A stretch of 64,000 nt of DNA from Planococcus kocurii (GCF_001465835.2 NZ_CP013661.2:1294501-1358500); one strand, 5' to 3'; positions 43,178-52,709 are shown, counted from the first letter of the stretch. Translations and numbers: made by a program. Notes: generated from the letters alone by a model not told the origin.

Positions 43178-44898
43178 CGCTGGCTACCTCCCTGCTGCGC
43201 TGCGAGCATCTCTTCGTAAGGGCTATAGTTTTGCAGCAGTTCGTCGTGGCTTCCTGCAGCATCCAGATTTCCATTATCTAAGAAGAAAATCAGATCGGCT
43301 TGTTTAATCGTATGGAGTCGGTGCGCAACTGTAATAACGGTTGACGTCTTTTGCAACTCGCGAAGCGACTCTTGCAAAATTTGTTCCGTACGCAAATCCA
43401 GACCGGTCGTCGGCTCATCAAATAAAATAAGAGACGGTTTTTTTAGAAAGGCACGAGCCAGCGCAATCCGCTGTTTCTCTCCTCCCGACAAGCCACGTCC
43501 TGCTTCTCCGATTAACGTTTCAAAGCCCTGCTCAAGTGCGAAAATCATCTCTGCGATTCCAGCCTTTTTAGCTGCTGCAAGTACTTCTTCGTCGCTGACT
43601 TTCCGATTGGCTCCTATCTCCATGTTCTCTCGGATTGTCCCCGCAAAAAGATACGGATTTTGCGAGATATAACTTAATTGATCAAACCATGATTTTTCGC
43701 TAATAGCCTCTCTTGGAATGCCGTTAACAATCAGTTCGCCTTCGGTTTGCGGCAACAATCCAGCAAGTAACTGCATGAGTGTCGTTTTTCCTGAACCGCT
43801 CTTGCCGACAATCGCAACTTGGCTATAAGGCGGAATTTCTGCGCGCAGTGGATTCAAAGCAAAGCCCTCTCCGTATCGAAAAGACAATCCCTCTAATGAC
43901 AAATGAGGCGGTTCTTGTGCCAGAACTTCATCTCCCCATATCAATACAGAATGTTTTTTCTCAAGCTCAGCACTTAATTGATTGGCTGCTGATACACTGC
44001 CACGTGCTGTATGAAAAGCACTACCAAAATCCTTTAACAAATTAAAAAAATCTGGCACTAAAATTAAGATAAAGAACGCTGTGAAAAAGCTAATACTGTC
44101 AAACACAACAAGACGCAAGCCAATTTCTAATGCGATTATGCCAATACTCAACATCGAAATATACTCCAGCATTAAAGAAGAAAGAAATGCAGACTTCAAC
44201 ACGTCCATCGTGGAGTCACGGAAACTCAGACTACTTTTTCGAATTTCTTGCTGTTGTGTTTCAGCTTGACCAAATAACTTAAGCGTCGAAAGACCTTGCA
44301 GAATATCCAAAAAAGTACCAGAAAACCGGTTAAGCTGTTCCATTTTTTCGTCCGCTTTCTTCTTCGTTCCTTTTCCGACCATTGCCATGAATACAGGAAT
44401 AAACGGTGCCGTAATTAAAATGATGACACCTGTTGTCCAGTTTTGAGTAAAAATAACCCCTAACAACAGTAGGGGAATGATATATGTTTGCATGAGTTGC
44501 GGAATGTATTTACTGAAAAAGCCATCTACTTCGTCTACTGAGTCCATTAGCAAGCTAACTTTTTGACCAGACTGACCTTGAGCCGCAGACAATAACGGAT
44601 TTTCAGCAAAAGACTTTATCAGATCTTTTCGAAATTCACTTTTTACATCAGCAGCGAGATCGACTCCTGCCCTGCCAATTGCATAACCCGCTCCTGCACG
44701 CAATAAAATCGCTACAAACAAGCCACCAAACAATGGAAATAAGCTCTCAAAAGCAGCATTTTGAAGAAAAACACGATCTGCAATGAAAACGAAAAAGAAA
44801 GCTTGTCCAATTGTAGCAATGCCTTTTAAAAGCGATGCCACTACCAGAAAAACCATTTTATTTTTTCGTTGAAATGCCAGTCGTTTTAAATCATTCAT
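43174..44898 (-). CDS. cydD: CydD subunit of the thiol/heme ABC exporter
   Basis: A 574-residue half transporter, first gene of the cydDC pair. Walker A is G-K-S-G-S-G-K-T-T, the signature L-S-G-G-E-K-Q-R and Walker B L-I-L-F-D-E-P-T-T-G-L-D. An isolated TTGTGAAC half of a Rex-type site is seen about 110 bases upstream but the second half is poor, so redox control is only a possibility. Confidence 0.9.
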   Translation of the reverse strand: MNDLKRLAFQRKNKMVFLVVASLLKGIATIGQAFFFVFIADRVFLQNAAFESLFPLFGGLFVAILLRAGAGYAIGRAGVDLAADVKSEFRKDLIKSFAENPLLSAAQGQSGQKVSLLMDSVDEVDGFFSKYIPQLMQTYIIPLLLLGVIFTQNWTTGVIILITAPFIPVFMAMVGKGTKKKADEKMEQLNRFSGTFLDILQGLSTLKLFGQAETQQQEIRKSSLSFRDSTMDVLKSAFLSSLMLEYISMLSIGIIALEIGLRLVVFDSISFFTAFFILILVPDFFNLLKDFGSAFHTARGSVSAANQLSAELEKKHSVLIWGDEVLAQEPPHLSLEGLSFRYGEGFALNPLRAEIPPYSQVAIVGKSGSGKTTLMQLLAGLLPQTEGELIVNGIPREAISEKSWFDQLSYISQNPYLFAGTIRENMEIGANRKVSDEEVLAAAKKAGIAEMIFALEQGFETLIGEAGRGLSGGEKQRIALARAFLKKPSLILFDEPTTGLDLRTEQILQESLRELQKTSTVITVAHRLHTIKQADLIFFLDNGNLDAAGSHDELLQNYSPYEEMLAAQQGGSQR

Positions 44899-45037
44899 GC
44901 CATTCGCCCCTCTACTTTATCTCCTTCTATTATAAGGCATCCTTACCCGAAACCCTCGTCAGTTGCCCATGATAACTGGATTTCTGAAGACCTTTGTTAC
45001 AGTGCTGTTCACAAATCTAGTGTTTTTGGGCAGATAA

Positions 45038-45067
45038 AAACCTCCAGGCAACCTTCCCTGCAGGTTT
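45038..45067 (-). terminator. Terminator of the small gene
   Basis: An 11-base-pair stem (AAACCTGCAGG against CCTGGAGGTTT, one mismatch) with following T-run on the minus strand. Confidence 0.7.
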
Positions 45068-45071
45068 CGAG

Positions 45072-45245
45072 TTACTCGTTTTCAATTGTTTGCGTGCAAG
45101 GATCCTCAGCAACGATGGCCATCTTTAACCAAGCCACGTCTGCTTGTATTTTTAGTTTCAAGGATTGATCAACGCATCTTCGGGATTCATTTGTGAGTTT
45201 GGTCAGTTCAGACTTAAAAATGGCTAATTCTTCTGCTGTAATCAC
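45072..45245 (-). CDS. Small helical protein, possible second half of a frameshifted gene
   Basis: A 57-residue acidic helical protein starting at GTG (45245), eight bases after AGAGGG. It has no recognised domain. The preceding frame, 45214-45327, encodes a plausible N-terminal part in the +1-shifted phase and overlaps it. Either the two are separate overlapping genes or a single base change has split one protein of about 84 residues. It has its own terminator, so the locus is probably expressed. Confidence 0.5.
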   Translation of the reverse strand: MITAEELAIFKSELTKLTNESRRCVDQSLKLKIQADVAWLKMAIVAEDPCTQTIENE

Positions 45246-45327
45246 TGGAAACACCCTCTAGGTAAGGCTTTGATAACTTATGCTCGTTCAATGCAATAAA
45301 AACATTATTCTCAAGCAAATCATCCAT
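45214..45327 (-). CDS. Short overlapping reading frame upstream of the small gene
   Basis: A 37-codon frame (M-D-D-L-L-E-N-N-V-F-I-A-L-N-E-H-K-L-S...) directly behind AAAGGAGGGG, although the spacing is short. Its composition looks protein-like. It runs out of phase into the 57-residue frame. I read it as the possible original start of that gene. Confidence 0.4.
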   Translation of the reverse strand: MDDLLENNVFIALNEHKLSKPYLEGVSSDYSRRISHF

Positions 45328-45416
45328 CCCCTCCTTTTACTGTACAAACGCTGAGCAGCAAACTCTCACTCAGCTATGACTACTATTTTAACTTAAATAA
45401 TCCTTCTTTTTACTTA

Positions 45417-45443
45417 TGTCCCCTTAGTTGCAGAAGTGTAAAC
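45417..45443 (-). promoter_or_regulatory. Possible sigma-B-like promoter of the small gene
   Basis: GTTTAC (45438-45443) and GGGACA (45417-45422) are 15 bases apart; each box has one deviation from the consensus. Confidence 0.35.
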
Positions 45444-45483
45444 TAACTGGATAATTCATGAGTAGTTCTTCTGTAGCCCACGC

Positions 45484-45505
45484 AAAAAAGCGCCTCGAAA
45501 GACGC
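45484..45505 (-). terminator. Terminator of the YngI-like synthetase gene
   Basis: A six-base-pair stem with a TTCG tetraloop followed by six T on the minus strand. Confidence 0.7.
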
Positions 45506-45530
45506 CTTGTATCTACATGATTCTATCTCT

Positions 45531-47174
45531 TTAAACTTCTGCTTTTTGGCTATTTAGAATGGATAATTCACGCAGCTTAAATTTTTGTATTTTTCCTGAA
45601 GCTGTCATCGGGTATTCTTTCGTAAACTCGATGTACCGCGGAATTTTATGATGAGAAATTTTGTCCTTGCAGTACGTTTTCAGTTCTGCCACAGTCAATT
45701 GCTCATCTTCTTTCAAGATAACCCAAGCCATCAATTCTTCTCCGTATTTCGGATCTGGCACACCAACCACTTGAACATCTTGAATAGCAGGATGCTGATA
45801 AAGAAATTCTTCAATTTCACGCGGATAAATATTTTCACCTCCACGAATCACCATGTCTTTAATGCGTCCTGTGATGGCGATATAACCAGCTTCATCTTCC
45901 ACCGCGATGTCCCCGGTGTGAAGCCAGCCTTCTCGATCAATGGCCACTTTTGTTGCTTCTTCATTATTATAATAGCCTTTCATAACATGATAGCCCCTCG
46001 TACAAAGTTCTCCAGGCATGCCTGTCACGACTCCTTCTCCAGTCGCTGGATCAATAATTTTCACTTCTACTCCGGTATGTGGCTTACCGACTGTTGATAC
46101 TCTTTTTTCAATATCATCATCCGCCCGTGTTTGCGTAATTACTGGAGATGACTCTGTTTGTCCGTAAGCAATGGTAATTTCAGACGCTCCCATATCCGTG
46201 ATCACTTTCTTCATCACTTCAATCGGACAAGAGGATCCTGCCATAATACCTGTCCGCAGTGTAGAAGTATCGAATGATGAGAACTCAGGATGATTTAATT
46301 CTGCGATAAACATCGTGGGCACTCCGTGAAGCCCCGTACATTTCTCATCTTGCACCATCTGCAGCACGCGTTTGGCATCAAACTGCTCTGCAATGACCAT
46401 CGTCGTAGAATGGGTCACTGCCGCCATTGTCCCAAGAACACAGCCAAAGCAGTGGAAAAATGGCACTGGAATACATAGCCGATCGTTTTCCGTAAGACTC
46501 ATCGTATCGCCCACTAACTTGCCATTATTGACAACATTGAGATGTGTCAGCATGACTCCTTTCGGAAATCCGGTCGTGCCGGATGTGTATTGAATATTAA
46601 TAACGTCATCAGGGTCCATCGAGTGGAAGCGCTCTTCAAGTTCCGAGTCGCTAACTTTTTTAGCAAAAGCCTCAAACTCTTGCCACGTGTAAATTCCCGG
46701 ATACTTGTTATTGCTCATGACAATAACTCGTTTAAAATGAGGCAACTTAGCGTTTGTGATGTGTCCTTTATCAGCTGTTTTCAACTCCGGGCAAATCTTG
46801 TTTAATATATCTATATAACTCGTTCCTTTAAATTCTTCGCCCACTATTAAAGTTGTTGCGTCCGACTGCTCTAATAAATATTCAAGCTCACTCGACTGAT
46901 AGCTCGTATTAACCGTCACTAAAACACCGCCCATTTTGCCGGTAGCAAATTGGCTTAAAAGCCATTCACGTTTATTGTCTGACCAAATGGCAACGTGCTC
47001 TCCTTTTTCAATGCCAATCCCGATAAATGCCTTTGCAAGAAGATCTGTTTCTTCATCAAACTCTTTGTAAGTTTTTCGGATTCCATGCTCTGGATAAACA
47101 TACGCCTCAGTTTCCGGATTTCGTGCGGCTTGTTCTTTAACTATTTGACCAACCGTTTTTTGTAAAACAACCAT
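45531..47174 (-). CDS. yngI: Acyl-CoA synthetase, YngI/ACSF2-like
   Basis: A 547-residue AMP-forming synthetase close in length and pattern to Bacillus YngI. The P-loop is canonical, Y-T-S-G-T-T-G-F-P-K-G; A5 is A-Y-G-Q-T-E-S; A7 L-H-T-G-D-I-A; the catalytic lysine is in T-A-S-G-K-I-Q-K. It activates short- to medium-chain acids. It stands alone under a perfect cre, in contrast to the synthetase at 8552-10168 in the FadR-controlled operon. Confidence 0.88.
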   Translation of the reverse strand: MVVLQKTVGQIVKEQAARNPETEAYVYPEHGIRKTYKEFDEETDLLAKAFIGIGIEKGEHVAIWSDNKREWLLSQFATGKMGGVLVTVNTSYQSSELEYLLEQSDATTLIVGEEFKGTSYIDILNKICPELKTADKGHITNAKLPHFKRVIVMSNNKYPGIYTWQEFEAFAKKVSDSELEERFHSMDPDDVINIQYTSGTTGFPKGVMLTHLNVVNNGKLVGDTMSLTENDRLCIPVPFFHCFGCVLGTMAAVTHSTTMVIAEQFDAKRVLQMVQDEKCTGLHGVPTMFIAELNHPEFSSFDTSTLRTGIMAGSSCPIEVMKKVITDMGASEITIAYGQTESSPVITQTRADDDIEKRVSTVGKPHTGVEVKIIDPATGEGVVTGMPGELCTRGYHVMKGYYNNEEATKVAIDREGWLHTGDIAVEDEAGYIAITGRIKDMVIRGGENIYPREIEEFLYQHPAIQDVQVVGVPDPKYGEELMAWVILKEDEQLTVAELKTYCKDKISHHKIPRYIEFTKEYPMTASGKIQKFKLRELSILNSQKAEV

Positions 47175-47190
47175 TTTCCATCCTCCTAAT

Positions 47191-47204
47191 TGAAAACGTT
47201 TTCA
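47191..47204. promoter_or_regulatory. Perfect cre (CcpA site)
   Basis: TGAAAACGTTTTCA is a full palindromic match to TGWAANCGNTNWCA, located between the YngI-like start codon and its promoter region, where CcpA would act as a roadblock. Confidence 0.85.
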
Positions 47205-47336
47205 GTCTACTCTATATTATCACAAAATTCCGAAATAACAGAAGGGGCCTGCGCCTTAAACTAAAACGGACAGTTCGCCCTTTTTATACGCTGCATGATA
47301 AACTAAACCTATTACATGCAACGGAAGGGACTCATT

Positions 47337-48494
47337 ATGGAATTACAAACCATGCAAGACCAACTCACTGAACGTCTGTTACAGCAACAACTGGTTTCAG
47401 CAACGATTAGCCAACCTAGACTAAAATCAAACGATATTAAGCGCATTAAACTAAAACCCGTTGAAATAAAAAAGGAATACTTGATTCAATTTGAATTTCA
47501 GCACGAACACGTCTTAAAGCATGAAAATCTACCAGTAGAAAAAGCTGCTGAGAAATTGGCTTTTCTTTTTACTGACTTTCGTCAGGCGCTGTTCCAATTT
47601 ACAGATGAGCAAGTACAAATCCAGCTTTCTAAGAAGTTCAAAGTCAACTGGAAAGCCCAACAAACCGGCGAAAAGAAAGCTGAGCTATCCCATAATCGCA
47701 AAAAGCAGTATTTATTAGAAGACGGCATTGTCTATCCGTTTCTCGTACGCCTGGGTGTGCAAAGTCCAGATGGCAAAGTTAAAAAGCAGAAATACGATAA
47801 ATTCCGGCAAATCAATCGCTTTATCGAATTTATTGATGATACGCTCGCTTACTTGCCACAAGACCGCACTGTTCGCATCCTCGACTTTGGTTCTGGAAAA
47901 TCGTATTTAACCTTTGCGTTATATCATTATTTGCGTATTGAAAAAGGGTTAGACCTTCGCGTTACCGGACTTGATTTGAAAAAAGAAGTCATCGAAGAAT
48001 GTCAGCAAATTGCGGCAGATCTTCGCTATGAACAACTTGAGTTTCTAGTCGGTGACATTAACGATTACAATGATGAAACGGCAGTGGATATGGTCGTTAC
48101 GTTACACGCTTGTGACGTGGCAACCGACATGGCTTTAGCGCGTGCTGTTAAATGGGATGCCAAAGTGATTTTAAGTGTTCCGTGTTGCCAACACGAATTA
48201 AATAGCCAAATCGGTGCACCTGAACTCGGCATCATGCTGCAACACGGCTTGATTAAAGAGCGCTTCAGTGCTTTGGCGACAGATGCTATTCGAGCTGAAT
48301 TGCTATCTCTTGTTGGGTACGAAACGCAATTAATGGAATTTATTGATATGGAGCATACCCCTAAGAATATCTTGATTCGTGCTTATAAAACCGGTAAAAA
48401 ACCCGTTGCTGGTCAATTTGATCGCTACCGCCAATTCACTAGCCTGTTATCGGCTAAACCATTTTTAGAAAACGAATTAAAGGAGTATCTATGA
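47337..48494 (+). CDS. SAM-dependent methyltransferase (Methyltransf_32/METTL25-like)
   Basis: A 385-residue protein. The class I methyltransferase motif is I-L-D-F-G-S-G-K-S-Y-L-T near residue 185, followed by G-L-D-L-K and D-M-V-V-T-L-H-A-C-D, then V-P-C-C-Q-H. The order and the C-C-Q-H feature match the methyltransferase-32/METTL25-like family, thought to act on RNA or protein; substrate unknown. The ATG at 47337 follows GGAAGGG; an upstream in-frame ATG at 47316 lacks a site. The stop overlaps the next gene (ATGA). Confidence 0.75.
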   Translation: MELQTMQDQLTERLLQQQLVSATISQPRLKSNDIKRIKLKPVEIKKEYLIQFEFQHEHVLKHENLPVEKAAEKLAFLFTDFRQALFQFTDEQVQIQLSKKFKVNWKAQQTGEKKAELSHNRKKQYLLEDGIVYPFLVRLGVQSPDGKVKKQKYDKFRQINRFIEFIDDTLAYLPQDRTVRILDFGSGKSYLTFALYHYLRIEKGLDLRVTGLDLKKEVIEECQQIAADLRYEQLEFLVGDINDYNDETAVDMVVTLHACDVATDMALARAVKWDAKVILSVPCCQHELNSQIGAPELGIMLQHGLIKERFSALATDAIRAELLSLVGYETQLMEFIDMEHTPKNILIRAYKTGKKPVAGQFDRYRQFTSLLSAKPFLENELKEYL

Positions 48495-48745
48495 AACAAA
48501 AAAACTTGGTAAACGGCATCATTTTAGCTTTTTCGGTCGTATTGATCCGATTTATCGATGTCCAGATTTATGACATGAATTTGGTTGTGACATTGCTCAT
48601 CTTAGTCGCTCTTATCTACGGTGCTATGCGATTTGTTGAACGCTTCCCATCGCTTGATCAACCTGTTAGTAAACGTGCAGCCTTCACTGTTAATACGCTG
48701 GTGATTGTCGCTATCTTCTTGGCGTTCTTTATTTTTAAACTATGA
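48491..48745 (+). CDS. Small three-span membrane protein
   Basis: An 84-residue protein with three predicted membrane spans (residues 7-22, 30-47 and 63-82) and a short basic loop with F-V-E-R-F-P. No family is recognised. Overlap by four bases with the methyltransferase gene suggests coupled translation. Confidence 0.75.
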   Translation: MKQKNLVNGIILAFSVVLIRFIDVQIYDMNLVVTLLILVALIYGAMRFVERFPSLDQPVSKRAAFTVNTLVIVAIFLAFFIFKL

Positions 48746-48750
48746 CAAGC

Positions 48751-48787
48751 AAAAAAACGGTAGCTGAATGGCAGCTACCGTTTTTTT
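48751..48787. terminator. Bidirectional terminator
   Basis: A stem AAAAAAACGGTAGCTG with its complement around a five-base loop, between convergent genes. Confidence 0.88.
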
Positions 48788-48792
48788 GTCGA

Positions 48793-49521
48793 TTAAGGAG
48801 AATTTTTGTTTATCCACTCTGTTAACGCTTTTACTACTTGGTCTTGTTGTTCAATCGCAGGTATTTTGGCTGCATTGTCACCTTTTTGCTCTCCGTATAA
48901 ACCAAATTGTGCGTGGTTGCCACCTTTGATTTCCACAAAGACACTGTCGTCAGAGAACAGCTTACGACTTTCTTCAATATCAGTAACCGTAGATAAACCA
49001 TCGCGTTCCGCATAAATCGACAACATCGGCAAACTGCTGTCCGAAAAATCACCCGCTGGATAAGCACCCAGAAAATAAAGTCCGGAAAGTTTCGCTGATG
49101 GGTCTTCTGCATAAAAAGAAGCAGCTACGCCACCTAGAGAATGTCCTCCAAGAAACCATTCTTCGACTTCCGAATGCTCTTCGATGATGTCATGTGCTGT
49201 TCCAGAACCAAGAATCCCAAAATTCAAGGGCAGTTGAGGAATCGACACGACAAAGCCTTGTTCACTTAAGGATTGGCCAAGATAGGCATAAGCTTCCTTT
49301 TCAACTTTAGCCCCTTGATAGAGAATCACGCCTTTACCATTCGGCGTTGCTGGCTGAAAAATTAGTCCTTCTGCGTCACTTTCAAGTGCAGACAAATCTA
49401 CTTTTTCAGTTAAGATTTCACTAGGTCCATAATCGAACTGAGCGTAAACAACAAAACCTGCAACTGCAATCACCAATAGCACAAAGACTGCTACTGCACT
49501 ACGCAACAACCACTTTTTCAT
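48793..49521 (-). CDS. Membrane-anchored alpha/beta hydrolase
   Basis: A 242-residue protein with an N-terminal anchor (residues 6-28) and an alpha/beta-hydrolase domain. The nucleophile elbow is G-G-H-S-L-G-G and the late histidine lies in G-N-H-A-Q-F-G. It resembles the dienelactone-hydrolase-like PF12695 group; the substrate is unknown. It begins 24 bases after the NAD(P)-binding gene and is likely cotranscribed. Confidence 0.82.
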   Translation of the reverse strand: MKKWLLRSAVAVFVLLVIAVAGFVVYAQFDYGPSEILTEKVDLSALESDAEGLIFQPATPNGKGVILYQGAKVEKEAYAYLGQSLSEQGFVVSIPQLPLNFGILGSGTAHDIIEEHSEVEEWFLGGHSLGGVAASFYAEDPSAKLSGLYFLGAYPAGDFSDSSLPMLSIYAERDGLSTVTDIEESRKLFSDDSVFVEIKGGNHAQFGLYGEQKGDNAAKIPAIEQQDQVVKALTEWINKNSP

Positions 49522-49545
49522 CGGAACACCTTCTATCTGAGTCTA

Positions 49546-50160
49546 TTAATAAGCCAAGCCTACACGTCGCTGAACAAATTCTGTTGATTCAAGCTGATGA
49601 TAAGCAAATTCTGCCGTATCGCCAACTGTAATTTCTTTGCCTTCTTCGGGCAGCAGATCCTTTTCTGCCCGGTAATTCCCGCGTACCTCACCATCTGGTA
49701 AGTATGTAGGACAAACAATCGTCCACTCAAGCTCAGTCTTTTCGAATAAGCGATAAACCGCTTCATGCTCTTCAGCAGCAAAAGTCAGCTTGCGCTTAGA
49801 ATCTCCGCCCTCGTAACGAAGCAGTCCAGGGCTCAGTCGGCTATCTAAAATTCCAGCTGTACCAATTGTTATCACTCGTTTGATGTGATGGCTTTCCATA
49901 GATTTTACAATCAAAGGTGCCGCTTCAGACAAAGTTGTCGTTCGATCTGTACCCACAGCGCTGAAAACTACTGTAGTTTCTGCGATTGTTTTTTCAATAT
50001 CTTCTGCGTTTCGTATATCCCCTAGAATAATTTCCAGATTCGGATGGGTTTCTAATTTTTCTGAACGAACCAAAGCTTTCACGTGATGACCATCAGCGAG
50101 AGCTCGCTTGAGAATTTCGCCTCCAACGCGGCCTGTCGCTCCGAATATCGCTAGCTTCAT
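49546..50160 (-). CDS. NAD(P)-binding atypical SDR, YhfK-like
   Basis: A 204-residue protein with the N-terminal nucleotide motif G-A-T-G-R-V-G-G-E and G-D-I-R, typical of atypical short-chain dehydrogenases such as YhfK, YwnB and flavin/biliverdin reductase-like proteins. The catalytic Y-x-x-x-K is not obvious, so a redox-sensing or isomerase role is as likely as a dehydrogenase. Start after AGGAGG. Confidence 0.78.
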   Translation of the reverse strand: MKLAIFGATGRVGGEILKRALADGHHVKALVRSEKLETHPNLEIILGDIRNAEDIEKTIAETTVVFSAVGTDRTTTLSEAAPLIVKSMESHHIKRVITIGTAGILDSRLSPGLLRYEGGDSKRKLTFAAEEHEAVYRLFEKTELEWTIVCPTYLPDGEVRGNYRAEKDLLPEEGKEITVGDTAEFAYHQLESTEFVQRRVGLAY

Positions 50161-50202
50161 AGCTTTTCCTCCTAGTAGTTAACTTCAATATCAGTCTAAT
50201 TT

Positions 50203-50934
50203 TTATTTAAAATGATAGCCTTTTTTCGCCAATACTTCTTTTAAATCTTGGCGATGTGGCTTACCTAGAAAATCAGCCATCTGCTTTGTCCACGTCGCGC
50301 TCTTTTGATTTGAATCGCGGCTGGCGTAATAGGCTTGAATTGTGCTGTCGTATTCTGGCAGGAGGGTTTCGTATTTTGCTTCATCGTAGTTATTTTCATG
50401 CAAAATAGCATGAACTGGCAAACGTGGCTTTACACCATTCGCTTCGTTCGGAACACCAATCGTCAAACCGTAAACTGGGAAGACGCCTTCTGGTAAACCG
50501 ATCAACTCGCTAATTGCTTCCATATTGTTGCGGACACCACCAATATAACAAATACCATAGCCTTTTGACTCGGCTGCGAGTACAAGATTTTGCGCGAGTA
50601 ACCCAACATCGGTTACAGCCACAATCATATTTTCAGCACGATCAAAGACGATTTCTTGTTGATGCAATTTCCCGGCATGTTGCAAGCGGTTATAATCGGC
50701 ACACATTAAGAAAACAGCTCCTGCACCTTCCATTTGCTTAGCATTTTTAGATAACTCGCCTAGCTTTTTACGTTTCTCAGGATCTGTTACCCAAACAATC
50801 GAGTAAGCTTGGACGAAATGGGAAGTAGCTGCATATTGTGCAGCTTCAACCAGTTCGCTAACTTCCTCCCGTGATAATTGCTTTTCTTTATAGTCCCGAA
50901 CAGATGCATGTGCTTTCATTAATTCGATAACCAT
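50203..50934 (-). CDS. nfrA: FMN-dependent NADPH oxidoreductase (NfrA-like nitroreductase)
   Basis: A 243-residue flavin reductase of the NfrA1/NfrA2 group. The FMN-binding H-A-S-V-R-D-Y at residues 9-15 and G-Y-G-I-C-Y-I-G-G are conserved. Enzymes of this group reduce nitroaromatics, quinones, FMN or peroxide with NADPH and respond to disulfide and heat stress. The start follows GGGGAG. The next two genes lie close downstream, so the three may form one unit. Confidence 0.88.
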   Translation of the reverse strand: MVIELMKAHASVRDYKEKQLSREEVSELVEAAQYAATSHFVQAYSIVWVTDPEKRKKLGELSKNAKQMEGAGAVFLMCADYNRLQHAGKLHQQEIVFDRAENMIVAVTDVGLLAQNLVLAAESKGYGICYIGGVRNNMEAISELIGLPEGVFPVYGLTIGVPNEANGVKPRLPVHAILHENNYDEAKYETLLPEYDSTIQAYYASRDSNQKSATWTKQMADFLGKPHRQDLKEVLAKKGYHFK

Positions 50935-51037
50935 TAATTAGCTCCCCTCTCTAACTGTTTCTCTTATCGTACCAAATTCTTTGTCGTGTTACTGTTTTCG
51001 TGATTTTGCTACAATAGAATGGATAGAGGTGAAAGAT

Positions 51038-51592
51038 TTGAAACACACAAAAACTGCTTTCTCGATTTTTTTCTTATTAATTCTTGGTAGTTTTTTATTT
51101 ATATGGCTCGAAAACGAATTAACCTTTCGAGAACAATTAAAAGAACGTTCTTTGCCTTCTGGACTGCATCCTATCGTCGAAGAAAAGCGGGATTTATTGG
51201 TCAATCAAGCTGCTGAAATTGGGATTGACATTTTAATTACAGACGGTTACCGTTCGCCCGAAGAACAGGATGGATTGCACAGTCAAGGTCGCAATACCCC
51301 TGGTTCTGTCGTTACCCATGCACAAGCTGGAGAATCCTATCACAACTATGGATTAGCTATCGATTACGCATTACGCCTTGATGATGGTTCAGTTGTGTGG
51401 GACACGACACGTGATGGCAATGGCAACGGGGAAAGTGATTGGTTTGAAGTTGCCGCTATCGGAAAAGAGCTAGGCTTTGACTGGGGAGGCGACTGGCAGC
51501 GCTTTAAAGACTACCCTCACCTCGAAATAACTTTCGGCTTGTCGATTCGCGAATTGCAACAAGGGTGGCGGCCAGAAGATAAAATGGAGTAA
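51038..51592 (+). CDS. cwlK: CwlK-like M15 peptidase, membrane anchored
   Basis: A 184-residue protein with one N-terminal span and an M15C peptidase domain. The zinc site is visible as H-N-Y-G-L-A-I-D (histidine and aspartate) and P-H-L-E-I-T-F-G (second histidine). CwlK of Bacillus cuts L-alanyl-D-glutamate bonds in peptidoglycan. The start is TTG at 51038, seven bases after AGAGGTG. It is a single gene. Confidence 0.87.
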   Translation: MKHTKTAFSIFFLLILGSFLFIWLENELTFREQLKERSLPSGLHPIVEEKRDLLVNQAAEIGIDILITDGYRSPEEQDGLHSQGRNTPGSVVTHAQAGESYHNYGLAIDYALRLDDGSVVWDTTRDGNGNGESDWFEVAAIGKELGFDWGGDWQRFKDYPHLEITFGLSIRELQQGWRPEDKME

Positions 51593-51655
51593 ACAAGGGA
51601 ACTTCAGAAAACCCTGTAAACAATGAATAAAAATCAATTTAAAAACACACAAATC

Positions 51656-51697
51656 AAAAAGCCGGTGACTCTCGAGATAGAGAGTCACCGGCTTTTT
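51656..51697. terminator. Bidirectional terminator
   Basis: An 18-base-pair stem (AAAAAGCCGGTGACTCTC with its complement) and a short loop between convergent genes. Confidence 0.88.
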
Positions 51698-51707
51698 AAC
51701 TCTTTTT

Positions 51708-52709
51708 CTATAGCTCCCCGTGTGCCCAAGCAATACGGGGATCAATCTTTCTCGTCATCCTCACCACGATTGGTTGAAAGCCCATTCGCGGCCAGAAATA
51801 AGAAGCCAGTTGATTTGCGGTGTTCCAGTCCGCAACAAGATAGTCAAATCCTTGCTTTTTCATTTCACTGAAACAATGATTGGCTAATGCTTTTCCGACC
51901 CCTCGTCCACGAAGATCCGGATTTGTCGAGGCAGCAGGAAGTTCTGCACAGTTCTCAGGTGTCACTAAACTCATCGGCTCTTCTTTCCTGAAATACACAT
52001 GGAATCCAGCGATTCGATTGCCTTGCTCGGCCATCCATAAATAGGCATCTTCATTTTCCGTCAAAGCTTCATAGTTTTCCTTAACATCTTCCAATGTTTC
52101 TCGTGTGATGGGTAACCAAGAAGGAGCAGTTGCTTGGTGAATGCTATTCCACATAGCCATTTTCTTTAGTAGCGGCGAGTCTTCTCGATCCCCTTTTCGA
52201 AACTCTAGCTTGGGAATAGAGCCAGTTTTCGGTTTGAAATCATCAAGTGACAGAACTCCATATTTTTGATCAAAGCTAAACGATTGGTCTAGCCATTGAT
52301 CAATGACCAGCTCGTTGCCAAGAGGCGCTAACAACATATGATGGAAATAACCGTTCTTTATCCATTCAGCTCCTGCGTTTGCATATAATAGCCTCAACAA
52401 CCGGGGATGTTCATGTCCACTAATTGCGATAGATTCATAATCCATCCAGACGAAACGTCCATTTTTAGCATCTTCTTTAAATTCATAAAGCAAGTAGCCA
52501 ATAACGTCAATTCCCCTCACTGCAACAATGCCATTGATAAATGGCCGTTCTAATAGCTTTCGCAGGACTGTTTCTGCATCATCGATTTCTTCAAATCGTT
52601 CAGGTAGAAAATTAAAGATTTTACGTTCTTGTTCATGCCGTTTTGACAACAGCGTAGACATTTGGCGAATATGCTTTTCTTCCATCCCTGTAATTTGAAT
52701 CATCCACAA
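51708..52709 (-). CDS. Tandem GNAT acetyltransferase
   Basis: A 333-residue protein with two GNAT-like halves. The second half has the cofactor motif D-L-R-G-R-G-V-G-K-A near residue 270 followed by W-N-T-A-N and F-W-P-R-M-G-F. The first half keeps the fold pattern but lacks a good cofactor loop. The substrate is unknown. Its start is adjacent to the stop of the Dph6-like gene, implying a joint transcript. Confidence 0.8.
   Translation of the reverse strand: MWMIQITGMEEKHIRQMSTLLSKRHEQERKIFNFLPERFEEIDDAETVLRKLLERPFINGIVAVRGIDVIGYLLYEFKEDAKNGRFVWMDYESIAISGHEHPRLLRLLYANAGAEWIKNGYFHHMLLAPLGNELVIDQWLDQSFSFDQKYGVLSLDDFKPKTGSIPKLEFRKGDREDSPLLKKMAMWNSIHQATAPSWLPITRETLEDVKENYEALTENEDAYLWMAEQGNRIAGFHVYFRKEEPMSLVTPENCAELPAASTNPDLRGRGVGKALANHCFSEMKKQGFDYLVADWNTANQLASYFWPRMGFQPIVVRMTRKIDPRIAWAHGEL

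Noticed and set aside
45004..45012. TTGTGAAC as a Rex operator upstream of cydD
   Set aside because: Only one half-site is good; the required inverted partner is missing.
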